A program made the position numbers and the translations under genes. A DNA stretch of 64,000 nucleotides from Ferrimonas aestuarii (GTDB lineage Bacteria; Pseudomonadota; Gammaproteobacteria; Enterobacterales; Shewanellaceae), in contig NZ_SWCJ01000010.1 of assembly GCF_005116665.1 (NCBI RefSeq), positions 1 through 64,000 on the forward strand, written 5' to 3'. Shown here piece after piece: positions 17,679-25,660 of the stretch. Numbering within the stretch: position 1 is the stretch's first letter; every line of letters starts with the position of its first letter. The notes below the pieces were generated by a model. It was not told where the DNA came from. It made no database searches and was given only the letters and a program-made list of their open reading frames with translations.

Positions 17679-18206
17679 ATGACCAAGGCGGAGCTTATCC
17701 TCTGTTTTAATCAGGGACTGGGCAGAGAGTTTGAAACCTTGCTTATTGATCAAGGGGATGAGCCTTTGTATCTGCCAAAAGACGCTCGCTGTCCGTTTCA
17801 TCGTATCTACTTTGCCCATGGCTTTTTTGCCAGCGCTTTGCACGAACTGGCGCATTGGTGCCTAGCTGGGGAGCGCCGTCGTCAGTTGGTGGATTACGGC
17901 TATTGGTATGAACCCGATGGTCGCAGCGAAGCCAAACAGGCGGAATTTGAATCGGTAGAGGTCAAGCCCCAAGCCATTGAGTGGGCGTTTCATCTGGCGC
18001 TAGAGCGCTATTTTGACGTCAGCCTAGACAACACCGGCGACGTTGCCACCGACAGTGCCGGTTTCAAGGCTAAGGTGGCCGAGCAGCTGGCTCGGTATCA
18101 GCAGCATGGGTTTCCCCCAAGGGCGGCTCGTTTACTTGATGATCTCAAGGGCCATCGGCAACTGAAACAATCGTTATTACAACGAGGGTCTGTTTATCTT
18201 GGGTGA
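17679..18206 (+). CDS. epmC: elongation factor P hydroxylase EpmC
   Basis: EpmC (YfcM) hydroxylates the beta-lysylated lysine of translation factor EF-P, the last step of that modification. The 175-residue protein has the metal-binding segment LHELAHWCLAGERRR and the conserved DYGYWYEPDGR. The last six codons (GSVYLG) and the stop codon are supplied by a miniature transposable element that begins at 18185, so the native C-terminus has been replaced. The conserved core is complete, so the enzyme is probably still active. Confidence 0.9.
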   Translation: MTKAELILCFNQGLGREFETLLIDQGDEPLYLPKDARCPFHRIYFAHGFFASALHELAHWCLAGERRRQLVDYGYWYEPDGRSEAKQAEFESVEVKPQAIEWAFHLALERYFDVSLDNTGDVATDSAGFKAKVAEQLARYQQHGFPPRAARLLDDLKGHRQLKQSLLQRGSVYLG

Positions 18207-18691
18207 TGAAATTTTGGTCTAGGATAACGGCTTTTAATCAAGGAAAACGATTGATAGCATAGTGGCTCTACGTTGAAATCGTTTGACGCAGAGAAATACC
18301 AATTGCACTAATGGTCTGATGGTTCAGCTGAAATTAATCGGTTCTCAGGCAAGGCAGTAAAGCGAAGCTTTAGTGGGTCTAAAGAGAGGTTTTCTAACGC
18401 AGCATGAGGGCCGATTAAATCAGCCCTCCGGGAAGATCTCACAAGCCCCGACTCTGCGTTAGCGTTGTTCGAAAGGTACCTACATTCCTTCGCAACGCTG
18501 CCTTGATTCAGAACTTGTGAGAGCTTCTGAACTGCACAGAGCATTACTGCATTTGGTATAAACCGTTAGTCAGACCCCGTAGGGCGCCCAGAACTCCATT
18601 GTTTTCTATTTAACCTTGTATAAGTGGTTGAATTAATAAAATAATGGCCAATTTGTGGCGCAAAAATGAGCACAAAAGGTCAATAGACCCT
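18185..18691. mobile_element. miniature inverted-repeat element, copy 1 (~507 bp)
   Basis: A second copy with the same layout occurs downstream of fimV. The ends are imperfect inverted repeats of about 24 bp: AGGGTCTGTTTATCTTGG on the left, and AGGGTCTATTGACCTTTT on the right when read on the opposite strand. There is no transposase; short minus-strand frames inside are not gene-like. No clear target duplication is visible. The element occupies the whole gap between epmC and the NAD-kinase-like gene and enters the epmC coding end. Confidence 0.82.
18296..18559. repeat. inner 264 bp inverted-repeat unit of copy 1
   Basis: Inside the larger element, ATACCAATTGCACTAATG on the left is mirrored by ATACCAAATGCAGTAATG on the right (opposite strand), and the similarity continues into TCTG and TTCAG. 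The unit is 264 bp here and in the second copy, and starts 111 bp from the left end in both, so it was present before the larger element spread or is part of its structure. Confidence 0.75.
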
Positions 18692-18708
18692 GATTACTGA
18701 GGGCAAGG

Positions 18709-19839
18709 ATGACGCCATTTCGTTTGGGAGTGTTGGTTAACCCGCTGGCCGGTTTAGGAGGCAGCGTGGCATTAAAGGGCAGCGATGATGTTGCCGAACA
18801 GGCATTGGCATTAGGGGCCGAGCCCAAAGCCCAGCAGCGAATGTTGCAGGCGCTTAGCCTATGCCGGCCTCACTTTAATAACATCGAATTTAAGACCGCC
18901 TCTGGCTCGATGGGAGCCGATCTATTAGAGCAATTAGGCGTTACGGCGCAGGTGCTGCATCAGCTAGAACCTGAGGCGGTAACTACGGCGGATGACACCA
19001 CCGCGGCGGCGGCGGCGCTGCTGGACAGCGGCGTTGATCTGCTGCTGTTTGCTGGCGGCGATGGTACCGCCAGAGACATCTGCAGCCTGCTTGAAGCCCG
19101 TGGCCGTAGCGATCGTCAGGTGGTGCTTGGGGTGCCTGCGGGGGTGAAGATTCACTCCGGCGTGTATGGCATTACGCCCAAGGCCAGTGGCGAAGTGGTG
19201 GCATTAATGGCGCAAGGAGAGTTGGTGTCGTCGATGATGGCGGAAGTACGCGACATCGATGAGGTGGCGTTTCGACAAGGTCAGGTCAGGGCCAAACACT
19301 ATGGCGAGATGCGCATTCCCGAGGCGCTTAAGTTTGTGCAAGCGGTGAAGATGGGTGGTCAGGAGATCAAGGAGTTGGTGCTGGATGACATCTGCGCCGA
19401 ATTTATTGAGCGCATGGATTCCGATTGCCAGTACATCATGGGCTCCGGCTCCACCGTGGCGGCAGTGATGGCGGAGCTTGGGTTTGATAATACGTTGCTA
19501 GGCGTGGATCTTATTGATTGCGACGGCGTCATTGCCTCGGATCTCACCGCATCTCAATTACTTGAGCAAATCGACCATCGGCCAACCAAATTAGTCGTCA
19601 CACTTATTGGTGGCCAAGGCCACCTGTTTGGTCGGGGCAATCAGCAGCTGTCTCCGCAGTTGCTGCGCCACCTTGGTGCAGACAACATCATCATCCTAGC
19701 CACTAAATCAAAGCTGGAAGCCCTTGAGGGTAGGCCGATGATCAGTGATACTGGCGACCCAGAATTAGACGTGGCGCTGGCGGGGTGGTATCCCATCATC
19801 ACCGGTTATCACGATGAAGTGTTGTACCCGTTACAGTAG
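18709..19839 (+). CDS. ATP-NAD kinase-like protein
   Basis: The 376-residue protein belongs to the ATP-NAD/AcoX kinase group. An N-terminal VLVNPLAGLGG segment is followed by LLLFAGGDGTARDI, the GGDGT nucleotide-binding motif of NAD and lipid kinases, then GVPAGVKIHSGVYG. The physiological substrate of this branch is uncertain, because the canonical NadK is usually a shorter, separate gene. The ATG at 18709 has the ribosome-site-like GAGGGCAAGG directly before it. The upstream region is a mobile element, so the native promoter may have been replaced. yfcL follows after 9 bp. Confidence 0.82.
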   Translation: MTPFRLGVLVNPLAGLGGSVALKGSDDVAEQALALGAEPKAQQRMLQALSLCRPHFNNIEFKTASGSMGADLLEQLGVTAQVLHQLEPEAVTTADDTTAAAAALLDSGVDLLLFAGGDGTARDICSLLEARGRSDRQVVLGVPAGVKIHSGVYGITPKASGEVVALMAQGELVSSMMAEVRDIDEVAFRQGQVRAKHYGEMRIPEALKFVQAVKMGGQEIKELVLDDICAEFIERMDSDCQYIMGSGSTVAAVMAELGFDNTLLGVDLIDCDGVIASDLTASQLLEQIDHRPTKLVVTLIGGQGHLFGRGNQQLSPQLLRHLGADNIIILATKSKLEALEGRPMISDTGDPELDVALAGWYPIITGYHDEVLYPLQ

Positions 19840-19848
19840 GAATAGAAG

Positions 19849-20115
19849 ATGTTAGAGCAGTTGGAACAGCAGGCCCATGAATGGATGGCCGACAAGGTGC
19901 AACATGGCAGCGATGATGATGTGTTTGCCAGCGGTTATCTGCAGGGGCACCTTGCTCTTAGCCTAAACGAAATTGAGGGTGACGCCGACGTGCTGGCGCA
20001 TCTGGAAACGGACATGGCCGACCGCCTGCAGCAGGCCAGCTCAGAGTTGGCGCCAGAGGACTTGGCTTTAGTTCAAGCCAGCTGGCAGGAGCTGTTAACC
20101 ACCTTGCGAGACTAA
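19849..20115 (+). CDS. yfcL: YfcL family protein
   Basis: This is a small acidic cytoplasmic protein of 88 residues that looks mostly helical (EQLEQQAHEWMADKV, then HLETDMADRLQQA). The family occurs next to epmC/aroC genes in gammaproteobacteria. Its function is not established. It is closely spaced with the preceding kinase-like gene and ends at a terminator. Confidence 0.72.
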   Translation: MLEQLEQQAHEWMADKVQHGSDDDVFASGYLQGHLALSLNEIEGDADVLAHLETDMADRLQQASSELAPEDLALVQASWQELLTTLRD

Positions 20116-20129
20116 GTAAGCTCAATGAA

Positions 20130-20157
20130 AAAAGCCACGGCACTTGCCGTGGCTTTT
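20130..20157. terminator. bidirectional terminator between yfcL and the TonB receptor gene
   Basis: GCCACGGC (20134-20141) and GCCGTGGC (20146-20153) form a stem with A and T runs on its two sides, serving convergent genes. Confidence 0.88.
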
Positions 20158-20173
20158 GCGTTTCTAACTGGCG

Positions 20174-23100
20174 TTAAAAGTTATAGCGGATGCCCATCTT
20201 CAGCTGCCAAGTAGAGGCGCTGACGTTGTAGGTGTTCCAGTTCTTGGTCTCTAAGCCATCTTGACCATATGGAACGTAGTAGGTGTACTGGCCGCTATCC
20301 GCATCGTAGTCGTAATCCACCAAGATGTCGGAGTTGTAGCTTTGAGTGCGCACCTCGCCCCAATCTTCATTAAGCAGGTTTAGCAGGTTCTTAATGTCGA
20401 AGTAGAACACGCTGCGATGGTCTTTGCTAAAGCCTGGCAGCTCCTGAGTGAAGCGGAAGTCGAGCTGGCTCACCCAAGGTTGAGTGCCCGTGCCTTTGCC
20501 GCCATAACCACCAGCGTAGCCCCCCAGCCCCACGGCATTGGCTGCGGCGATGAACTCTTCGTAGGTCAGGCCACCGCCGTACACTACGTTAGGGTCGTCG
20601 GCGCCGGTTGGAATGTACGGCAGGTAGTAATCGGAATCATCCAGATCCCCTTGGTCACCCAGGTCGCCATCGCGGAAGGCGCCCAAGGTGTAGGTGATCG
20701 GCTGGCCACTGCGACGCTCATAGAACAGATCAAAGGTAGTGGCGTAGCCTTTCCAGAACTCAGCCTCATAGCCAAGGCTTACGATCCAGCGGTGTTCAAC
20801 TTCGTAGTGGCCTCGGCCCAAGGTGGTGCCGTTACGGTCCAGCCCAACCGGGGTGTATTGATAGTTGGACTTTGCGGTAGAGCTGCTGCCTTGGTTGCCC
20901 TCGGTGATGTCGGTATTGGTGTAGGAGGTGCTCAGGCGAATGCCGTTCTCCCATTCCTTGGACAGGGTAAAGCTCAGCACTTTGTTTTCACCGGACTCAT
21001 CGGCGTTGGTCAGCATCAGGTCATAGCGATCCGTCGCTTCTCCGGTGAGTGGGTCGATGGCCTCGTAGTAGGTCCGACCGCCAGGAGTGGTGCCTGCGGC
21101 AGTTCGGGTCAGGTCGACCCAAGCAGCATCGTCTTCACGGTCAATCACTAAGTACTCTGCGCCCATGTACCAGTTGTCACCCAGCAAAGGCAGATCGGTG
21201 ATGTAATCGATGCCGATGCTGTAGCGCCAATCCGATGGCAGCTCGAAGTTAGGATCCAGTGCATTTACGTAGCCATCGCCGGACGTCAGGCCATCGGTCA
21301 AACCTTGGGGAATCTGAGTCGGGTTGGCACCGCTTAGGTAGTCTTGGGTATTGCTGGCGGTGACGTTGGTGATGCCATCGTTGGAGAAGCTGTTGCCAAA
21401 CCAGACGTTGGGGTTGCCGCCTGAGAAGCGTCCTGCGCCCATGCGAAGTTGCAGGTTGTCTTGAATCTGCCACTTGATGCCCAAGCGAGGCAGCCAGATG
21501 TCTTTACCATCGAAGGTGGCGTTGTTGGCGAAACCGTAGCGCTTGTAGAAGTTTTGGTTAAACGCGGGGGTGTCACTGGAATCGATGCGCTCGTAACGAA
21601 CCCCGAAGGTCAGCTCGATGTCATCGGTGATGGCCCACACGTCTTCAGCGAATAGTGCGTTGGTGGTTTGGCTGAAATCAACGGCGGCATCCGCCGGATT
21701 GCCGGTATAGGCGTTTTTGTAACTGAGGCTCGATGCCTGTTGGTTTTCGAAATCGTCAATGGAGTCGAATTCCCATACACCCAAAGAGTCAGGCACGAAC
21801 ATATTGAAGGTATCTAACTTGTTGTACTGCCAGCCAAAGCCCAGCTCGTGATCGCCAATCAGGTAGGTACCGGCAAACCGCAATTCCAAATTTTGGTTGT
21901 CCAGTTGATTGGCGTGACGATATTGCTCGGTGCCAAAGGTGACGCCATTTCGCGGGTCACCATAATCATCAACGCCGGTGTAGACGGTTACCTGACCCAT
22001 GCCGGAGTTGACCGTGGGCGCCACTTCAGAGGTAACGTCCTTGTAGGCCAAACGCATCTCGGTGGAAAAATCGTCGCTCCAGTCACTGAACAGCTGCAGT
22101 GAGTAGCCCTCTAAGGTTTCATTTTTGTCGTACCAGTAGCTCGAAAGGTTAAGCTCGTCGTCACTGGAATTTTCGTTGCGAGTATCGTTACTTTCGGAGT
22201 GCTGATAGGTCAGAGAGGCGCGGTGGTAATCGCTGATGTTCCAATCCAGCTTGGCCAGAATCTTCTCATCCTCCTCTTCAAGGGCATTGCCCCAGCCGCC
22301 AATGTCAGATCCATACACCTCGTTGGCGATGCGAATGATCTCATTGGCATCATTTAGGGAGATGTAGTCGGTTTCATTGGCTTGACCTGAGCCATTGGGG
22401 CCCCAGGTGGTATCGCGAGGCGATTCAAACTTCTCGTAGGCACCGAAAAAGAACAGCTTGTCTTTAATCAGTGGCAATCCGACGGAGCCGCCATAGGTGG
22501 TTTCTTCAAAGCTCTGGGCAATTTTGTCGCCATCGTCAGGGTCTTTACCGTCTCCCGCCATGCCATCGTCGGTGTACTCGTAGAACACGCTGCCGCTTAC
22601 CTCATTGGTACCGGATTTGGTCACCGCGTTGAGCTGAGCGCCGGTAAAACCGCCGTAGCGCGCCGACATTGGCGAGGTGTTTATGGCTACCTGTTCGATG
22701 GCTTCCAGAGAAATTGGGCTGCGCTGGGTTGGGTAGCCATTGCCGTTGAGGCCAAAGTCGTCGTTCTGACCGATGCCATCAACCAGTAAGGTGTTGAATT
22801 TAGGGTTAAGGCCCGCCACGGTGAGGGTGCCAACATCGTCGTTCAGCAAAACTGCAAATGGGTTTTGGCGAACGATCTCTTTAATGTCACGGTTGATGGC
22901 CGAGGTTTGAGCAATCTCTTTTTCGCCAAACTCGCTGCTGGAGCCTGCTTGGCGAAAGGCGGTTGGTGCGCCGTAGACGGTGATCTGCTCAACCTCTGAG
23001 GCCAGTGGCAATTCGGCTCTAAAGCGTAAGGCCTCACCTAGGTTGAGATAGATCCCTTCACGGCTTTCATCTTGATAGGTGTCTGAGTCCACAACCACGG

Positions 23101-23347
23101 TGTAGGGGCCGCCAACACGCAGCCCCTTGGCAACGAACTGACCTTGCTCGTTAACCTGAACTTGAGTGGTGGTGCCGGTAGGTTGGTGCAAGATGGTGAT
23201 TTTGGCATCGGTTACCGGTTGTCCCTGTGTGGACATCAGGGTTCCGCGGATGCTGGAGGTGGTTTCATTGGCCAGCGCTGCCCCTGAAGCAAGCAGCGCC
23301 GACAGCGCTATCGCCACAGGATGGCGAGTTAAGCGTGAGCGTATCAT
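20174..23347 (-). CDS. Oar-like TonB-dependent receptor
   Basis: The product is an outer-membrane protein of 1057 residues. It has a signal peptide (1-26, ending ASGAALA), a carboxypeptidase-regulatory-like beta domain (about 30-115, SIRGTLMSTQGQPVTDAKITI), a plug domain (about 125-240, VTVYGAP then GLNPKFNTLLVDGIGQND) and a long beta-barrel ending in the aromatic residue of GIRYNF. This architecture is the Oar type, used for uptake of large substrates or for adhesion; the substrate is not visible. It is divergent from an EEP-family lipoprotein gene, which may process the same substrate. Confidence 0.9.
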   Translation of the reverse strand: MIRSRLTRHPVAIALSALLASGAALANETTSSIRGTLMSTQGQPVTDAKITILHQPTGTTTQVQVNEQGQFVAKGLRVGGPYTVVVDSDTYQDESREGIYLNLGEALRFRAELPLASEVEQITVYGAPTAFRQAGSSSEFGEKEIAQTSAINRDIKEIVRQNPFAVLLNDDVGTLTVAGLNPKFNTLLVDGIGQNDDFGLNGNGYPTQRSPISLEAIEQVAINTSPMSARYGGFTGAQLNAVTKSGTNEVSGSVFYEYTDDGMAGDGKDPDDGDKIAQSFEETTYGGSVGLPLIKDKLFFFGAYEKFESPRDTTWGPNGSGQANETDYISLNDANEIIRIANEVYGSDIGGWGNALEEEDEKILAKLDWNISDYHRASLTYQHSESNDTRNENSSDDELNLSSYWYDKNETLEGYSLQLFSDWSDDFSTEMRLAYKDVTSEVAPTVNSGMGQVTVYTGVDDYGDPRNGVTFGTEQYRHANQLDNQNLELRFAGTYLIGDHELGFGWQYNKLDTFNMFVPDSLGVWEFDSIDDFENQQASSLSYKNAYTGNPADAAVDFSQTTNALFAEDVWAITDDIELTFGVRYERIDSSDTPAFNQNFYKRYGFANNATFDGKDIWLPRLGIKWQIQDNLQLRMGAGRFSGGNPNVWFGNSFSNDGITNVTASNTQDYLSGANPTQIPQGLTDGLTSGDGYVNALDPNFELPSDWRYSIGIDYITDLPLLGDNWYMGAEYLVIDREDDAAWVDLTRTAAGTTPGGRTYYEAIDPLTGEATDRYDLMLTNADESGENKVLSFTLSKEWENGIRLSTSYTNTDITEGNQGSSSTAKSNYQYTPVGLDRNGTTLGRGHYEVEHRWIVSLGYEAEFWKGYATTFDLFYERRSGQPITYTLGAFRDGDLGDQGDLDDSDYYLPYIPTGADDPNVVYGGGLTYEEFIAAANAVGLGGYAGGYGGKGTGTQPWVSQLDFRFTQELPGFSKDHRSVFYFDIKNLLNLLNEDWGEVRTQSYNSDILVDYDYDADSGQYTYYVPYGQDGLETKNWNTYNVSASTWQLKMGIRYNF

Positions 23348-23426
23348 CTGGATTAATCCTTTAAAATTATGATGTTATTTTTAAGTGCCGATGGCGGTAT
23401 CTCAGTCCATGGCGCCGCCATCCTAG

Positions 23427-23472
23427 TCATCAAAGATGACGCTCGTGTTAAATAATTGTGTCATCAAAGGTG
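23427..23472. promoter_or_regulatory. possible operator: 12 bp direct repeat
   Basis: TCATCAAAGATG (23427-23438) recurs as TCATCAAAGGTG (23461-23472), 34 bp apart, in the short space between two divergent genes. It could be a shared regulator site. The assignment rests on the repeat alone. Confidence 0.3.
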
Positions 23473-23550
23473 TTGTAAACTGATTCAGGACACTGTGTTT
23501 TTGTTCTGCAGTTCGCTGTTTTAGATAATTTTTTAAGGGAATAAGCCGAA

Positions 23551-24762
23551 GTGAATAAATCAACCACTGAGATAAAGTGGCATCGATGGTTAATGCTATT
23601 ATTGGCAACCTCGATTCTTGGAGCCTGCAGTAGCGACGTGACAACGACCCATAACCAAACCATCCGAGTAGCGACCTTTAACGTCAGCATGGATGCCAGT
23701 AATTACGCTCAAAAAGGTCAGCCTCTTGATCCTGAGGCTTTGAAGGCGCGTCTGGCGTTGGGGAATCACCCTCAAATCACCAATATCGCTGAGATCATTC
23801 AGCGAGTTAGACCAGATGTGATTCTGCTTAATGAGTTTGATTACATCGAAAATCTCAATGATGGGATCAGAGCGTTCATTGAGAACTACCTGCTCCGACC
23901 CATTCAGGGGCAAAAGCCCATTCACTACCCCTATTTTTATGTGGCTCCGGTAAATACCGGAGAGCCGAGCCCCTTGGACATTGATGGCGATGGGGCGGCA
24001 TCGGGCACGGGAGGGGATGCCTGGGGTTATGGCAATTACCCTGGTCAATACGGCATGGTGGTATTGTCTCGCTACCCAATTCAGATGAGTGAGGTACGGA
24101 GCTTTAAGCACTTCCTCTGGCATAAGATGCCCAACGCTCAAAAGATACAGAATCCTGATGGCACTGCATTTTATGATGAGGCCACTTGGCAACGGCTGCG
24201 GCTCTCCTCCAAATCACATTGGGATCTGCCCATTGACGTTGATGGAAAGAGGTTTCACTTGCTGGCGGCTCACCCAACGCCACCGGTGTTTGATGGCGAC
24301 GAAGATAGAAATGGCGCTCGCAACTACGATGAGATCCGATTGTGGGCAGACTACCTGTCAGAAGCGCGAGGTGAATACCTTGTTGATGACAATGGAAAAC
24401 AAGGCGGATTGGCCGCAGATTCTCGTTTTGTGATTGTGGGGGACTACAACGCCTCTCCCGATGAGGGGGATAGTAGAGCTGGTGCCATTGAGCAGTTGTT
24501 GGCACATCCCCTGGTGAATGCCAAGCCGATTCCAACTAGCCGTGGCGGTAAACTTCATACCCCTGACAACCCTAATGGAGCCAAGCACACCGCGGGGTGG
24601 CGTATACAGGCGGATTATGTGTTGCCGTCTAAGTTTGGCATTGATTTGATTGCCAATGGCGTATTCTGGCCTGCCGCCGACAGCAAACTGCATCGATTGG
24701 TCCGAGGCCGAGGCGCGTCATCGGATCACCGTTTGGTGTGGGCCGACTTAAAGCTAAATTGA
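23551..24762 (+). CDS. lipoprotein of the endonuclease/exonuclease/phosphatase family
   Basis: The 403-residue protein has a lipoprotein signal with lipobox ILGAC, so it is lipid-anchored after export. The rest is an EEP fold: VATFNVSMDA at the start, VILLNEFDYIE with the metal-binding Glu, VGDYNASPDEGD, and SSDHRLVWADL at the end. EEP enzymes cleave phosphodiester or phosphomonoester bonds in nucleic acids, lipids or sugar phosphates; the substrate here is unknown. It starts with GTG behind an AAGGGA ribosome site. It is divergent from the Oar-like receptor, with a 203 bp shared upstream region. Confidence 0.85.
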   Translation: MNKSTTEIKWHRWLMLLLATSILGACSSDVTTTHNQTIRVATFNVSMDASNYAQKGQPLDPEALKARLALGNHPQITNIAEIIQRVRPDVILLNEFDYIENLNDGIRAFIENYLLRPIQGQKPIHYPYFYVAPVNTGEPSPLDIDGDGAASGTGGDAWGYGNYPGQYGMVVLSRYPIQMSEVRSFKHFLWHKMPNAQKIQNPDGTAFYDEATWQRLRLSSKSHWDLPIDVDGKRFHLLAAHPTPPVFDGDEDRNGARNYDEIRLWADYLSEARGEYLVDDNGKQGGLAADSRFVIVGDYNASPDEGDSRAGAIEQLLAHPLVNAKPIPTSRGGKLHTPDNPNGAKHTAGWRIQADYVLPSKFGIDLIANGVFWPAADSKLHRLVRGRGASSDHRLVWADLKLN

Positions 24763-24776
24763 CCCCATTCCAGTAT

Positions 24777-24800
24777 GGAGCCGCGTTTGATGCGGCTTCC
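24777..24800 (+). terminator. probable terminator after the EEP lipoprotein gene
   Basis: GGAGCCGC and GCGGCTTCC form a stem around a 7 nt loop. The T tract is broken (CTACCTTTCTT), so termination efficiency is uncertain. Confidence 0.55.
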
Positions 24801-24886
24801 CTACCTTTCTTATGATGTTGACACTTTTTTAACGTCCCTCATGGCACCTTTGGGCTAGTTTCGATTTTTCTGGCTCGAGGTAAGCG

Positions 24887-25660
24887 ATGAAGAGCAACGT
24901 TTTGGTTAGTGCGATGGCCGCGTTTGCAGCGGCAATGATGCCGGTGCAGGCCGCTGATTATGTGGTAGCGGAATTGGCGCCCGCCAAACACGTGGTGTTG
25001 GCGTCTCAGGTTGAAGGTGTGGTCAGTGTGTTCAAGTTACGGTTAGGGCAGTCGGTCGATAAGACCCAGCCCTTAGTTGAACTCGACCCTCAGGATGCCG
25101 AACTGGCTCTGTCGCTCAGTGACGCTGAGCTGGCATTGTCTCAGGCCGATTACAAACTTAAACAGAAACAACTTAAGCGTCTGCAGGGGTTGGAGCAGGG
25201 TCAGACGCTGTCCCAAAGTGAGCTAGACGATCAACAGCGCATCACTCAAGTCAGCCAAGCTCAGGTGAGCGTGGATGAGCAGAAGCGGGCTCAAGCTCAG
25301 CGCTATCTGGATAAGTTCACCATTCGAGCGCCATTTGATGCGGTGGTGGCCAAACGCTTGGTGGAGCAGGGGCAGTGGCTCAGCGTTGGCCAGCCTGTGT
25401 ATGAGCTTAGCCAGGTGGACACGCTGATTGTACGGGCGTACCTGATTGAGGATGACCTTGCCAATCTCTCCGTTGGTCAGACGTTGGAAGTGCGTATCCC
25501 CTCCATGGCACTGACGCGCCCGGCTCGCTTGGTGCGCATGGCGCCAGTGATGGACAGTGATGCGCAAGGTTTTGCCATCGAGCTGGAGCTGGATAACGGC
25601 GATCGTCAGCTTAAGCCGGGTTTTCGGGCGCAGGTACTGTTGCCAGGAGGTGAGCAGTGA
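24887..25660 (+). CDS. RND efflux periplasmic adaptor subunit
   Basis: This is a membrane fusion protein of 257 residues, which is short for the family. It has a signal peptide (1-23, ending PVQAA), a barrel-sandwich half-motif (about 35-70), a helical hairpin (75-150, rich in Q/A/L/S heptads) and the returning IRAPFDAVVAKRLVEQGQWLSVGQPVYEL lipoyl segment. A short beta-barrel follows. It links the inner-membrane pump to an outer-membrane channel, which is not encoded nearby. It overlaps the pump gene by 4 bp. Confidence 0.88.
   Translation: MKSNVLVSAMAAFAAAMMPVQAADYVVAELAPAKHVVLASQVEGVVSVFKLRLGQSVDKTQPLVELDPQDAELALSLSDAELALSQADYKLKQKQLKRLQGLEQGQTLSQSELDDQQRITQVSQAQVSVDEQKRAQAQRYLDKFTIRAPFDAVVAKRLVEQGQWLSVGQPVYELSQVDTLIVRAYLIEDDLANLSVGQTLEVRIPSMALTRPARLVRMAPVMDSDAQGFAIELELDNGDRQLKPGFRAQVLLPGGEQ
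25645..25651 (+). promoter_or_regulatory. strong ribosome binding site for the RND pump
   Basis: AGGAGGT sits 5 nt before GTG 25657, inside the end of the adaptor gene. It decides the GTG start and implies coupled translation of the two subunits. Confidence 0.85.

Noticed and set aside
18308..18544. A 78-codon minus-strand frame in the mobile element (and an 82-codon one at 45463-45711)
   Set aside because: Both come from the same repeat, differ in start and length, and cross the inverted-repeat structure. They look like chance frames often annotated as hypothetical proteins.
23440..23475. Pho box between the Oar-like receptor and the EEP gene
   Set aside because: One good half-site (GTGTCAT) is present, but no second unit occurs at 11 bp spacing on either side.
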